This document shows, piece by piece, positions 1 through 10,896 of a DNA stretch of 64,000 nt. Both the position numbers and the translations under genes were made by a program. The stretch's first letter is position 1, and each line of letters starts with the position of its first letter. The stretch spans positions 30,872-94,871 of the forward strand of contig NZ_JADPJG010000035.1 of NCBI RefSeq assembly GCF_023073335.1, given 5' to 3'. The notes beneath the pieces are model-generated. The model did no database searches. It had not been told where the DNA came from and saw nothing but the letters and a program-made list of their open reading frames with translations. Source of the DNA: Bradyrhizobium sp. 21. GTDB taxonomy: Bacteria > Pseudomonadota > Alphaproteobacteria > Rhizobiales > Xanthobacteraceae.

Positions 1-2
1 CC

Positions 3-452
3 CCCGCGATTGCCTTCGTCGCGGCGAAGGGCCTCCTGCCTCTGCCGGTTAACGGTAACAAGATCAGGGATTTCGGCGGTTCCGACGGGGTCGGCGGGGT
101 CCAGAAGGGCATTTCGCTGGCCAGCAGGCCGGGCTCCCAGGTCACGACGCCGTGTGACGGCTGGGTTGTCTATGCCGGCCCGTTCCGAAGCTATGGACAA
201 CTCTTGATCCTCAATGCCGGTGGCGGGTATCATGTCCTGATCGCCGGGATGGAGCGCATTTCGGTCAACATCGGTCAGTTTGTGCTCACGGGGGAGCCGG
301 TCGCGACGATGGGATCGACCTCTCAAGTCGCCTCCATTCTCGCCACGAACGCGAGTCAACCTGTGCTGTATGTCGAGTTCCGTAAGGACGGCACTCCAAT
401 CGATCCAGGCCCATGGTGGGCCGCAAATGAAGGCGAGAAGGTTCGCGGATGA
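3..452 (+). CDS. Murein hydrolase activator EnvC-like, M23/LytM domain (C-terminal part)
   Basis: The gene enters from the left edge, so only about the last 149 residues are present. They match the LytM/M23 beta-sheet fold of EnvC-type factors: 'VNGNKIRDFG' at the start of the domain, 'GWVVYAGPFRSYGQLLIL', then 'GYHVLIAGM' and 'LYVEFRKDGTPIDPGPWW', the usual C-terminal strands. EnvC-type proteins are exported and activate amidases that split septal peptidoglycan. Where active M23 peptidases carry zinc-binding His residues, this copy shows 'NAGGGYHVLIAGM' and 'YVEFRKDG', as in degenerate (non-catalytic) EnvC activators. The stop overlaps the ctpA start (ATGA), so the two genes are translationally coupled, the usual envC-ctpA arrangement in alphaproteobacteria. 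Confidence 0.85.
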   Translation, partial: PAIAFVAAKGLLPLPVNGNKIRDFGGSDGVGGVQKGISLASRPGSQVTTPCDGWVVYAGPFRSYGQLLILNAGGGYHVLIAGMERISVNIGQFVLTGEPVATMGSTSQVASILATNASQPVLYVEFRKDGTPIDPGPWWAANEGEKVRG

Positions 453-1807
453 TGCGCAAGACTTCAGTTATCCTCCTCAGCGCGGCCACCGGTGCTGCGC
501 TGACGCTGTTCGTGACCCAGCCGCGCGCGGTCTTCATGGGCTCCAGCGCGCGCGCCGCCACCGCGGACACCTATCGCCAGCTCAATCTGTTCGGCGACGT
601 CTTCGAGCGCGTGCGTTCGGACTATGTCGAGAAGCCCGACGACACCAAGCTGATCGAATCCGCGATCAGCGGCATGCTCACCGGCCTCGATCCGCATTCG
701 AGCTACATGGACGCCAAGAGCTTCCGCGACATGCAGGTGCAGACCCGCGGTGAGTTCGGCGGCCTCGGCATCGAGGTCACGATGGAAGACGGCCTGATCA
801 AGGTGGTCTCGCCGATCGACGACACGCCCGCCTCGCGCGCCGGCGTCATGGCCAACGACATCATCACCAATCTCGACGACGAGGCGGTGCAGGGCCTGAC
901 CCTGAACCAGGCGGTCGAGAAGATGCGCGGTCCGGTCAACACCAAGATCAAGCTCAAGATCATCCGCAAGGGCCAGGACAATCCGATCGACGTCACGCTG
1001 GTGCGCGACAACATCCGCGTCCGCTCGGTGCGCGCCCGCATCGAGGCCGACGACATCGCCTATATCCGCATCACCACCTTCAACGAGCAGACCACCGAAG
1101 GCCTGAAGCGCGAGGTCGCCAACCTCTCGAATCAGATCGGCGACAAGCTGAAGGGCTACGTCATCGACCTCCGCAACAATCCCGGCGGTCTCCTGGAGGA
1201 AGCGGTCACCGTCTCCGATTCGTTCCTGGAGAAGGGCGAGATCGTGTCGACCCGCGGCCGCAATGCCGAGGAGACCCAGCGCCGCGCCGCCCATGCGGGC
1301 GACCTCACCAAGGGCAAGCCGGTGATCGTGCTGGTCAATGGCGGCTCGGCCTCGGCGTCCGAAATCGTCGCCGGTGCGCTGCAGGACCACAAGCGCGCGA
1401 CCATCGTCGGCACGCGTTCGTTCGGCAAGGGCTCGGTGCAGACCATCATTCCGCTCGGAAGCGGCAACGGCGCGCTGCGTCTGACCACGGCGCGCTATTA
1501 CACGCCGTCGGGCAAGTCGATCCAGGCCAAGGGCATCGTGCCCGACATCGAAGTGCTGCAGGACGTGCCGGACGAGCTGAAGTCGCGCACCGACACCAAG
1601 GGCGAAGCTTCGCTGCGCGGCCATCTCAAGAACGACGGCGACGAGAAGACCGGCTCGCAGTCCTACGTTCCGCCGGACGCCAAGGACGACAAGGCGCTCA
1701 AGCTCGCCGACGACCTGCTCCACGGCATCAAGAACAGCGCCTCCGCGGCGCCCACGCCGGGCAGCGACAACAAGGCCACGACCGACAAGCCCAAAGCGGC
1801 AAACTAG
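449..1807 (+). CDS. ctpA: Carboxy-terminal processing protease CtpA (S41 family)
   Basis: Exported serine protease of 452 residues that trims C-termini of envelope proteins. An N-terminal hydrophobic segment (about 6-25) acts as signal or anchor. A PDZ domain (about 90-175, 'GEFGGLGIEV') is followed by the S41 core. The catalytic dyad is visible: Ser302 in 'GGSASASE' and Lys327 in 'SFGKGSVQ', separated by the 25 residues typical of Prc/CtpA. The tail after about residue 400 is Lys/Asp/Ala-rich and low in complexity. It overlaps the EnvC-like gene by 4 nt upstream and is closed by a strong hairpin terminator, so the two form the 3' part of one operon. Confidence 0.96.
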   Translation: MMRKTSVILLSAATGAALTLFVTQPRAVFMGSSARAATADTYRQLNLFGDVFERVRSDYVEKPDDTKLIESAISGMLTGLDPHSSYMDAKSFRDMQVQTRGEFGGLGIEVTMEDGLIKVVSPIDDTPASRAGVMANDIITNLDDEAVQGLTLNQAVEKMRGPVNTKIKLKIIRKGQDNPIDVTLVRDNIRVRSVRARIEADDIAYIRITTFNEQTTEGLKREVANLSNQIGDKLKGYVIDLRNNPGGLLEEAVTVSDSFLEKGEIVSTRGRNAEETQRRAAHAGDLTKGKPVIVLVNGGSASASEIVAGALQDHKRATIVGTRSFGKGSVQTIIPLGSGNGALRLTTARYYTPSGKSIQAKGIVPDIEVLQDVPDELKSRTDTKGEASLRGHLKNDGDEKTGSQSYVPPDAKDDKALKLADDLLHGIKNSASAAPTPGSDNKATTDKPKAAN

Positions 1808-1842
1808 GCTTCGGCCAGGTTCCGGCATCACGCAATCCAACG

Positions 1843-1872
1843 AAAAGGGCGGCTCCTGGAGCCGCCCTTTTT
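1843..1872 (+). terminator. Rho-independent terminator after ctpA
   Basis: An inverted repeat AAAAGGGCGGCTC / GAGCCGCCCTTTT with a 3-nt loop, followed by a short T run, lies 36 nt after the ctpA stop. The A-rich left flank makes it potentially bidirectional. Confidence 0.9.
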
Positions 1873-1964
1873 GCTTGGAACTCCCGACATCCCCGGCCTA
1901 TCCCGGCCTGCCGCCGCTTGACCCCGGCGTGGTATCGTATTCAGTGAGTGATTCGGGATCGCGC

Positions 1965-3194
1965 ATGACTGAAACGGCCGATGATCTGAGCGCCCCGCTC
2001 GGACAGGACAAGCCGCGCCGGAAACACCGGCGGCGGCTGCCGTTCACGGCCATGCAGTTGCTTGCGGTCCTGCTCGGCCTGTTCCTGGTCGCCTTTGCCG
2101 GCTTCGCCATCTTCAACAAGGATCCGCTCGGCGGCGAGCCGATGACGCGGCTTGCGATCCGCGAACCCAAAGCCGAAGACAAGGCCAGCGACGAGAAGCC
2201 GGCCGCCTCCGACCACGGCCAGGAAAGCAAGCAAGACAGCAAGCACGAGGCCAAGGAAGCCTCGAAGCAGCCGGGCGAGCAGAAGACTGTCACCATGATC
2301 GACGGTTCCACCGGCACGCGCCACGACGTGGTGATCGGCGGCGGCAATGCCGCCGACAAGGTCGAGGCCGCCTCCGCGCCGCCGCCCGTCATGGCCGGGA
2401 TCGATTCCAAGCTGCTGGAGAAATCGCGCTACGGCATGATCCCCGTGGTTGCCGGTGATCTGAAGCCGTTCAACGTCTATGCGGCGGATGCGGACCGCGC
2501 CAAGGCCGCCAGGATGCCTGTTGTCGCGATCCTGATCGGCGGCCTCGGCGTCGGCGCTGCCAAGACCACCGATGCCATCATGAGGCTGCCGCCGGCGGTG
2601 ACGCTGGCCTTCACGCCTTATGGATCTGATCCAGGAAAGCTCGCCGAGCGGGCCCGCGCCCAGCGCCACGAGATCTTCCTCCAGATCCCGATGGAGCCCT
2701 ACGACTTCCCCGACAACGATCCGGGGCCGCAGACGCTGCTGACCTCGCTCAGCGCCGACCAGAACATGGACCGCCTGTACTGGCATCTGAGCCGGATGCA
2801 GGGCTATGCCGGCCTTACCAATTTCATGGGCGCCCGCTTCATCGCAACGGACGCGGCCATGCAGCCGATCATCCGCGAGGCGGCCAAGCGCGGCCTCGGC
2901 TTCTTCGACGACGGCTCCTCGCCCCGCAGCATCGCGCCCCAGGCCGCGGCAAGCCAGGCGATGCCGTTCGGCAAGGGCGATATCGCGATCGACGTGGTGC
3001 CGACCCCCGCCGAGATCGACCGCGCCCTCAGCAAGCTCGAAGCGGCGGCGCGCGAGCGTGGCGCGGCCGTAGGCATCGCCTCCGCCCTCCCGGTCTCGAT
3101 CGAGCGCATCGGCGCCTGGACCAAGACTTTGGGCGACCGAGGTATCCTTTTGGTGCCATTGACAACCGCGATGCTGAAATCAAAATCCAGCTAG
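1965..3194 (+). CDS. Divergent polysaccharide deacetylase family protein
   Basis: The 409-residue protein has a cytoplasmic basic N-terminus (RRKHRRR), one membrane segment at about 27-47 ('LLAVLLGLFLVAFAGFAIF'), a charged Lys/Glu/Asp/Ser linker at about 60-110 and a C-terminal domain of about 220 residues with the 'PVVAILIGGLGVGAAKTTDAI', 'FMGARFI' and 'GLGFFDDGSS' motifs of the divergent (YibQ-like) deacetylase family. Members are usually found beside envC-ctpA and are thought to act on envelope polysaccharide; activity of this one is inferred only. ATG at 1965 was chosen because a TTG extension to 1875 would start directly after the ctpA terminator and precede the basic N-terminus with an uncharacteristic Pro-rich stretch. 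Confidence 0.88.
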   Translation: MTETADDLSAPLGQDKPRRKHRRRLPFTAMQLLAVLLGLFLVAFAGFAIFNKDPLGGEPMTRLAIREPKAEDKASDEKPAASDHGQESKQDSKHEAKEASKQPGEQKTVTMIDGSTGTRHDVVIGGGNAADKVEAASAPPPVMAGIDSKLLEKSRYGMIPVVAGDLKPFNVYAADADRAKAARMPVVAILIGGLGVGAAKTTDAIMRLPPAVTLAFTPYGSDPGKLAERARAQRHEIFLQIPMEPYDFPDNDPGPQTLLTSLSADQNMDRLYWHLSRMQGYAGLTNFMGARFIATDAAMQPIIREAAKRGLGFFDDGSSPRSIAPQAAASQAMPFGKGDIAIDVVPTPAEIDRALSKLEAAARERGAAVGIASALPVSIERIGAWTKTLGDRGILLVPLTTAMLKSKSS

Positions 3195-3271
3195 ATCAAC
3201 GGATTGGTACGGCACGGGTCCCGCGGGGCCGGATCGAGCCTTACCGACAGCATGCGAGAGGGTCTGGCGGA

Positions 3272-3778
3272 ATGGCGCGTTACGAGGATCTGCCCTACCG
3301 GACCTGCGTCGGCGTGATGCTGATCAACACGAAGGGCCTGGTGTTCATCGGCCGCCGCGCCGGCGGCATCGAGCATGTCGACGACACCCATGTCTGGCAG
3401 ATGCCGCAGGGCGGCGTCGATCCCGGCGAGGACAATTGGGATGCCGCCCGGCGCGAGCTCTATGAGGAGACCAGCGTGCGCTCGGTCGAGCGGCTCGGCG
3501 AGGTTCCGGACTGGCTCACTTACGACATTCCGCGCACAGTTGCGGGCCGCACCTGGAAGGGCCGCTATCGTGGCCAGCGCCAAAAGTGGTTCGCAGTCCG
3601 CTTCACCGGCAAGGACAGCGAGATCAACGTCGAAAAGCCCGGCGGCGGCGGCCACAAGGCCGAGTTCGTGAGCTGGCGCTGGGAGCCGATGAAGAATCTG
3701 ACGGGGCTGATCATCCCGTTCAAGCGCCCGGTCTATGAGCGCGTGGTGAAGGAATTTTCCGCGCTGGCGGAGGAGTAA
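3272..3778 (+). CDS. rppH: RNA pyrophosphohydrolase RppH (Nudix)
   Basis: 168 residues. The protein removes pyrophosphate from the 5' triphosphate end of mRNA, which starts 5'-end-dependent decay. The complete Nudix box is visible at about 50-72: 'GGVDPGEDNWDAARRELYEET' fits GX5EX7REUXEEXGU. The family signatures 'YRTCVGVMLIN' at the N-terminus and 'QRQKWFAVRFTGKDSEINV' and 'EFVSWRWEPMKNLTGLIIPFKR' downstream are typical of alphaproteobacterial RppH. A second, similar gene follows after 43 nt. Confidence 0.95.
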   Translation: MARYEDLPYRTCVGVMLINTKGLVFIGRRAGGIEHVDDTHVWQMPQGGVDPGEDNWDAARRELYEETSVRSVERLGEVPDWLTYDIPRTVAGRTWKGRYRGQRQKWFAVRFTGKDSEINVEKPGGGGHKAEFVSWRWEPMKNLTGLIIPFKRPVYERVVKEFSALAEE

Positions 3779-3821
3779 ATCAAATTGTCGTTCCGGGTTC
3801 GGTGCTAATGCATCCCTCGGA

Positions 3822-4343
3822 ATGACAACGAAAGATCCAAGCGTGACCGATGAAAAGCCCTACCGTCCCAATGTTGGGATCGCGCTGTTCAATGCCGCCG
3901 GCCGGGTGCTGATTGGGCACCGCTTCAAGGGCGACGGGCCCGAGATCGTCCTGCCGGGTCTCGATTGGCAAATGCCTCAAGGCGGTGTCGACGAAGGTGA
4001 GAACCTGCGCGATGCGGCGCTGCGCGAGCTCTGGGAGGAGACCAGCGTCAAGAGCGCGGCCTATCTCGGCGAGACCGACTGGCTGACTTACGAATTCCCC
4101 CCTTACGACGGACCGCAGACGCATCGCCTCGCGAAATTCCGGGGGCAGCGCCAGAAGTGGTTCGCGTTGCGCTTCACCGGCAAGGATGACGAGATTGATC
4201 CGTTGACGCCGCGCAACGACCAGCCCGCGGAATTCGACGCCTGGCGCTGGGAGCGGCTCGACCGCGTCGCCGATCTCGTGGTGCCGTTCCGCCGCGACGT
4301 CTACCGCGCAGTGGCCCGGCATTTCGCGGCCTTCGCAACCTAA
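3822..4343 (+). CDS. RNA pyrophosphohydrolase RppH, second copy (Nudix)
   Basis: 173 residues and clearly a paralogue of the preceding gene: 'YRPNVGIALFN', an intact Nudix box 'GGVDEGENLRDAALRELWEET', 'RGQRQKWFALRFTGKDDEIDP' and 'EFDAWRWERLDRVADLVVPFRR'. It differs by an insert before the Nudix box ('KGDGPEIVLPGLDWQMPQ') and near 'FPPYDGPQTHRLAKF'. All catalytic Glu residues are kept, so it is probably active; whether it has the same substrate (capped RNA or dinucleoside polyphosphates, as in IalA-type enzymes) cannot be read from sequence. The tandem arrangement is common in Bradyrhizobium relatives. Confidence 0.9.
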   Translation: MTTKDPSVTDEKPYRPNVGIALFNAAGRVLIGHRFKGDGPEIVLPGLDWQMPQGGVDEGENLRDAALRELWEETSVKSAAYLGETDWLTYEFPPYDGPQTHRLAKFRGQRQKWFALRFTGKDDEIDPLTPRNDQPAEFDAWRWERLDRVADLVVPFRRDVYRAVARHFAAFAT

Positions 4344-4348
4344 AAAAC

Positions 4349-4373
4349 GCGAAAACAACCCCATGCACAGTAG
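4349..4373. repeat. 25-bp repeat G, copy 1 (intergenic)
   Basis: A 25-bp sequence beginning GCGAAAACAACCCC and ending ATGCACAGTAG, directly after the second Nudix gene. It is identical to 63072-63096, where it lies inside a signal-peptide coding region. The copies are 58.7 kb apart and their flanks differ, so this is a dispersed short repeat rather than part of a longer duplication. Confidence 0.85.
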
Positions 4374-4491
4374 AACGGGGTTGAAATCATTAGAGGATTC
4401 GCGGGAGATTTGCGTGTTGGGGGGACATCATTCTCCGCTCCCTTCTCCCTTCCCCCTTGGAGCGCCCTTCGGGTTTCATCCCGCAGGGACT

Positions 4492-6183
4492 CTAATTGAT
4501 CGGCCCCACCGTGAACGGGCCGATCGCGATGACGTGGCAATCGCTGTCGCGCTTGGCGCAATCGGCGAGCGCGGAACTGACGGCGGTCTGCTCGTCCGCG
4601 GCCTTCAGGCCGAGGCCCGGCCGGCCCGCGGTGCCGACCGCGACTGCGTTCCAGCCCATGCCATCGCCGAGCTTGCGCACCACCTCGTCGCGGGAATCGG
4701 CCATGATCGAGGCGTTGGAGGCGGCATGGAAGAAGCCGGTGATCCTGAGCAGGGTCGGGATCGGCACGACGAAATTGTCGTCGACCGCGACGATCATGCA
4801 GGCGACGCCGGCGATCGCGCCGCAGGATTCCAGCGAACGGCGCGCGGCATCGTCGGTGGATGGTGCGCCCAACGTCATGAAGTATTGACCGCCCGGGCCG
4901 AGCGCGACCGAGCGGGATTTCGCCGCTGGTACGAACATGTTCTCAAGCCGGACTTTTGCGGGATCGCGCACCATCGGAAAATCCTTCGACGCGAAGGCCC
5001 GCTCGGTCATGGGATCCTGCCGGAGCCAAGGCTGCGGCGGCATCGGCGGCTGGCCATGCGTGTAGACGATAGTGTTGCCGATCGCATAGAGCTCGCAACG
5101 CCGCGGCGATTGCGCGGCATCGGCCCGCTTCTGGCACTGCTCGAGCGCTGAGTTGCGCGCGGCCTCCTCGTTTGGCTGGTTCAACGCCGAGCCGGTGAAG
5201 CCGGCGATATTGAGCGCGAAGGCTTTGTAATCGCCGGCGGCGGAATAATCGCCAGCCAGATAGCTGCGGACACGCTCGTTGATGAAGGGCACGCTGTCGG
5301 CAGCAAGCTTGCCTGTGAGATGCGAAGCGGATGGTGACGGCATCGGCGCCATTGCGGCGCCGGCATTCGACGGAGCCATCGGCGCCTTGGCGAGTTGGGT
5401 CGGCGCGGGGCTCGGAGCAGAACTCGGCGCCGCAGCCACCGCCGTCGGCATTGCGCTCGGCGCAGCACTTGGTATCGCAGCACTTGGCGCGGCGGCCGGC
5501 GTCACTGCGGCGGTCACGGTCTGCTTGAGCTTGGTGTTGTAGAGCAAGCCGGTGACGACGATGGCGGCGACCGAGACGATGGCAACCACCAGCGGCCACA
5601 TCCACACCGGTGCCGCGGCCACCTTGGAGGCCACCTTCTTCACCTTCGGCGTGTTGTAAGTGCCGTCCTCGCGCCGCATCGCCACCATGTAGGCGTGCAC
5701 GGGCGTCGGGATGTTCTTCACTTCCTGCGCGCCGATATCGGCGAACTGCACCGACAGCTTGTTGGCGACCTGCTCGTGCACGGCGCGGGAAACACAGATG
5801 CCGCCGACCTCGGCGAGGCCTTCGAGCCGGGCGGCGATATTGACCCCGTCACCGAGCAGATCGCCGTCGCGCTCGACCACGTCGCCGATGGTGATGCCGA
5901 TGCGGAACGACATCTGCCGGCTCGGCGGATAGGCCATGTTGCGGGTTCGCAGGGATTCCTGGATATCGATCGCGCAGCGCACCGCATCGACCGCGCTCGG
6001 AAATTCGGCGAGCACGGCATCGCCGGCGGTATTGAAGATGCGCCCGCCCGCCTTGGCAATGAAATCGTCGACGACCTCGCGATAGGAGGCCATACGCCGC
6101 AGCGTCTCCTCCTCGTCTTCCGCGACCAGCCTTGAGTAACCGGCAATATCGGCTGCGAAAATCGCTGCGATCTTGCGTTTCAT
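4492..6183 (-). CDS. Membrane-bound class III adenylate/guanylate cyclase with periplasmic Cys-pair repeats
   Basis: 563 residues from ATG 6183 (preceded by GGGAC; a TTG 7 codons earlier is less likely). Residues 1-165 are a class III cyclase domain: 'FAADIAGYSRL' with metal-binding Asp12, 'FNTAGDAVLAEF' with Asp55, and 'GDGVNIAARLEGLA'. The usual substrate-selecting Lys before 'TxGD' is Asn here, as in many rhizobial relatives. One membrane segment (about 194-214) and an Ala/Pro/Ser-rich linker (about 225-290) lead to a predicted periplasmic part. This holds three related modules, each ending in a Cys pair: Cys350/363, Cys454/462 and Cys542/549, with consensus 'SAL..C......C.VIAIG', resembling DUF4189. 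The layout suggests an envelope sensor controlling cyclic nucleotide synthesis; the ligand is unknown. It lies just downstream of atpC on the same strand but behind a hairpin. Confidence 0.85.
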   Translation of the reverse strand: MKRKIAAIFAADIAGYSRLVAEDEEETLRRMASYREVVDDFIAKAGGRIFNTAGDAVLAEFPSAVDAVRCAIDIQESLRTRNMAYPPSRQMSFRIGITIGDVVERDGDLLGDGVNIAARLEGLAEVGGICVSRAVHEQVANKLSVQFADIGAQEVKNIPTPVHAYMVAMRREDGTYNTPKVKKVASKVAAAPVWMWPLVVAIVSVAAIVVTGLLYNTKLKQTVTAAVTPAAAPSAAIPSAAPSAMPTAVAAAPSSAPSPAPTQLAKAPMAPSNAGAAMAPMPSPSASHLTGKLAADSVPFINERVRSYLAGDYSAAGDYKAFALNIAGFTGSALNQPNEEAARNSALEQCQKRADAAQSPRRCELYAIGNTIVYTHGQPPMPPQPWLRQDPMTERAFASKDFPMVRDPAKVRLENMFVPAAKSRSVALGPGGQYFMTLGAPSTDDAARRSLESCGAIAGVACMIVAVDDNFVVPIPTLLRITGFFHAASNASIMADSRDEVVRKLGDGMGWNAVAVGTAGRPGLGLKAADEQTAVSSALADCAKRDSDCHVIAIGPFTVGPIN

Positions 6184-6308
6184 CTGCGTCCCGCCCCGGA
6201 ACAAATTCGCGAGCGCAGAATGCCGCTATCGGCGGCGCGGTGCAACAAAGTTTCAGCGCCCGCCACTACCGTGACGAGCGCTGAACTCATTCAGGAATTT
6301 GTAGCTTG

Positions 6309-6333
6309 AGCCCCGGTGCGATGCGCCGGGGCT
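6309..6333 (-). terminator. Hairpin at the end of the atp operon
   Basis: An 11-bp stem (AGCCCCGGTGC / GCGCCGGGGCT, one G-T pair) with a 3-nt loop begins at the last base of the atpC stop. There is no clear T run on the minus strand, so it may be a weak terminator or an RNA 3'-end stabiliser rather than a classical terminator. Confidence 0.55.
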
Positions 6334-6740
6334 TAGTGCATAGCCGTCGAGTTGAGCTGCTGCTGGATGCTCTTGAAGTGGTCGAGCCGCGCGATGGCCT
6401 GATCGAGCTCGCTGCCTTCGTGCTCCTTCAATCCTTCTTCCATCTCGGAGACGGTCGCGGCGAACTGGGCGCGGTCGAGCTCGGCCAGCGACGTCGCGAC
6501 GTCGGCTAGCACGGTGAGGCCCTTTTCGGAGACTTCGGCGATGCCGCCGAGCACGATGACCTTTTCGTGCTTGCCGCCGCTGGTGATGGTGAGGATGCCC
6601 GGCCGGATCGCAGCCACGACCGGCGCATGTCCCGCCAGCACGCCGAAGTCACCCTCGACGCCGGGAACGTCGACCTGGTCGACCTGGCCCGAGAATGCGA
6701 GCTTTTCCGGAGAGACGAGATCGAAGTGGAAGGAGGCCAT
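6333..6740 (-). CDS. atpC: ATP synthase F1 subunit epsilon
   Basis: 135 residues. This is the small central-stalk subunit that links gamma to the c-ring and modulates ATP hydrolysis. The N-terminal beta-sandwich shows 'FHFDLVSPEKLAFSGQVDQVDVPGVEGDFGVLAGHAPVVAAIRPG', diagnostic for AtpC; the C-terminal helical hairpin is 'LDRAQFAATVSEMEEGLKEHEG'. It is the last gene of the atpHAGDC operon, 87 nt after atpD. Confidence 0.97.
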   Translation of the reverse strand: MASFHFDLVSPEKLAFSGQVDQVDVPGVEGDFGVLAGHAPVVAAIRPGILTITSGGKHEKVIVLGGIAEVSEKGLTVLADVATSLAELDRAQFAATVSEMEEGLKEHEGSELDQAIARLDHFKSIQQQLNSTAMH

Positions 6741-6827
6741 GGATTACCTGCGAATGGTGAGTAGCGAATGGTGAGTGGCGAGGGGAGCAGCGGCTCTGTT
6801 CGCTACTCCCTATTCGCCATTCGTCCC

Positions 6828-8270
<1,443 letters not shown>

Positions 8271-8338
8271 GAGGCTCTCCTTCGAAGTTCTGGACTTGCG
8301 AAATTCTGTACTTGAACAACCGTCGTTTGGTTCGTGCG

Positions 8339-9214
8339 TCAGACCGCCTCGGCGCCGGAGATGATCTCGATCAGCTCCTTGGTGATCTGGGCTTGACGGG
8401 TTCGGTTGTAGATCTGGGTTTGCTTGCGAATCATTTCACCCGCGTTGCGGGTGGCGTTGTCCATCGAGCTCATCTGCGCGCCGTAGAACGAGGCGTTGTT
8501 TTCCAGGAGCGCGCGGAAGATCTGCACCGCGATATTGCGCGGCAACAGGCCGGAGAGGAGTTCGTCTTCCTCCGGCTCGTAGTCATAGGACGTCGTTGGC
8601 GCGTTCGCCGCCTTGTCCTCGACGATCAGCGGAATGATCTGCTGCGCGGTCGGGATCTGGGCAATCACCGATTTGAACTGCGCGTAGAACAGCGTGCAGA
8701 CGTCGAACTCGCCGGCGTCGAAGCGCGCCAGGACTTTCCTGGCGATGTCCTCGGCGTTGACGAAGCCGAGCTGGCGAACGCTGCGCAGATCGAGGTGCTC
8801 GACGATCTGCTTGTCGAACAGGCGGCGCAGCTGCTCGTAGCCCTTGCGGCCGACGCAGAAGAATTTGACTTCCTTGCCCTGCGCGATCAGCGCCTGGGCG
8901 CGCTCGCGCGCGAGGCGAACGATCGACGAGTTGAAGGCGCCGGACAAGCCGCGCTCGCCGGTGCAGACCAGCAGCAGGTGGACCTGATCCTTGCCGGTGC
9001 CAGCGAGCAACGCTGGCGCACCGGGCGAACCTGCGGCGGCGCTGGCGATGTTGGAGATCACCGCGCTCATCTTGTCGGCATAAGGCCGCGCCGCCTCGGC
9101 CGCTTGCTGGGCGCGGCGCAATCTGGACGCTGCGACCATCTGCATGGCCTTGGTGATCTTCTGCGTCGCCCTGGTCGAGGCGATGCGGACGCGCATGTCT
9201 TTAAGTGACGCCAT
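8339..9214 (-). CDS. atpG: ATP synthase F1 subunit gamma
   Basis: 291 residues forming the rotating central shaft. The two terminal coiled-coil helices are visible: N-terminal 'MRVRIASTRATQKITKAMQMVAASRLRRAQQAAE' region and C-terminal 'MDNATRNAGEMI...YNRTRQAQITKELIEIISGAEAV'. It is separated from atpA by about 150 nt that hold a palindromic repeat, an unusual interruption within an otherwise tight operon. Confidence 0.98.
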   Translation of the reverse strand: MASLKDMRVRIASTRATQKITKAMQMVAASRLRRAQQAAEAARPYADKMSAVISNIASAAAGSPGAPALLAGTGKDQVHLLLVCTGERGLSGAFNSSIVRLARERAQALIAQGKEVKFFCVGRKGYEQLRRLFDKQIVEHLDLRSVRQLGFVNAEDIARKVLARFDAGEFDVCTLFYAQFKSVIAQIPTAQQIIPLIVEDKAANAPTTSYDYEPEEDELLSGLLPRNIAVQIFRALLENNASFYGAQMSSMDNATRNAGEMIRKQTQIYNRTRQAQITKELIEIISGAEAV

Positions 9215-9271
9215 TCTTCGTGCACCCCGGCGGTTCGACCCATTGGATCAAGCCGCTAGCCTATCCCAATC

Positions 9272-9360
9272 GTCATGCCCGGGCTTGTCCCGGGCATCCA
9301 ATTCTTCGTCTCAACGCGGCAAGGCATGGATGGCCGGGACAAGAAGCCCGGCCATGTGAC
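9272..9360. repeat. Palindromic repeat C, copy 1, inside the atp operon
   Basis: Between atpA and atpG. The left arm (GTCATGCCCGGGC, then TTGTCCCGGGCATCCA) is complementary to the right arm (TGGATGGCCGGGACAAG, then CCCGGCCATGTGAC), so the element can fold into one long imperfect hairpin of about 89 nt. A short related fragment lies at 35749-35776. The family is typical of Bradyrhizobium intergenic palindromes. Confidence 0.8.
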
Positions 9361-9366
9361 GCTCTA

Positions 9367-10895
<1,529 letters not shown>

Positions 10896-10896
<1 letters not shown>

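Noticed and set aside
464..1840. Long open frame antisense to ctpA and similar antisense frames over sucA, priA, acnA and atpA
   Set aside because: High-GC codon bias keeps the complementary frame open. They are shadow frames with His/Asp/Arg-rich sequences and no family resemblance.
1875..1964. Longer TTG start for the deacetylase gene
   Set aside because: It would begin 2 nt after the ctpA terminator and add a Pro-rich stretch unlike the basic N-terminus of the family.
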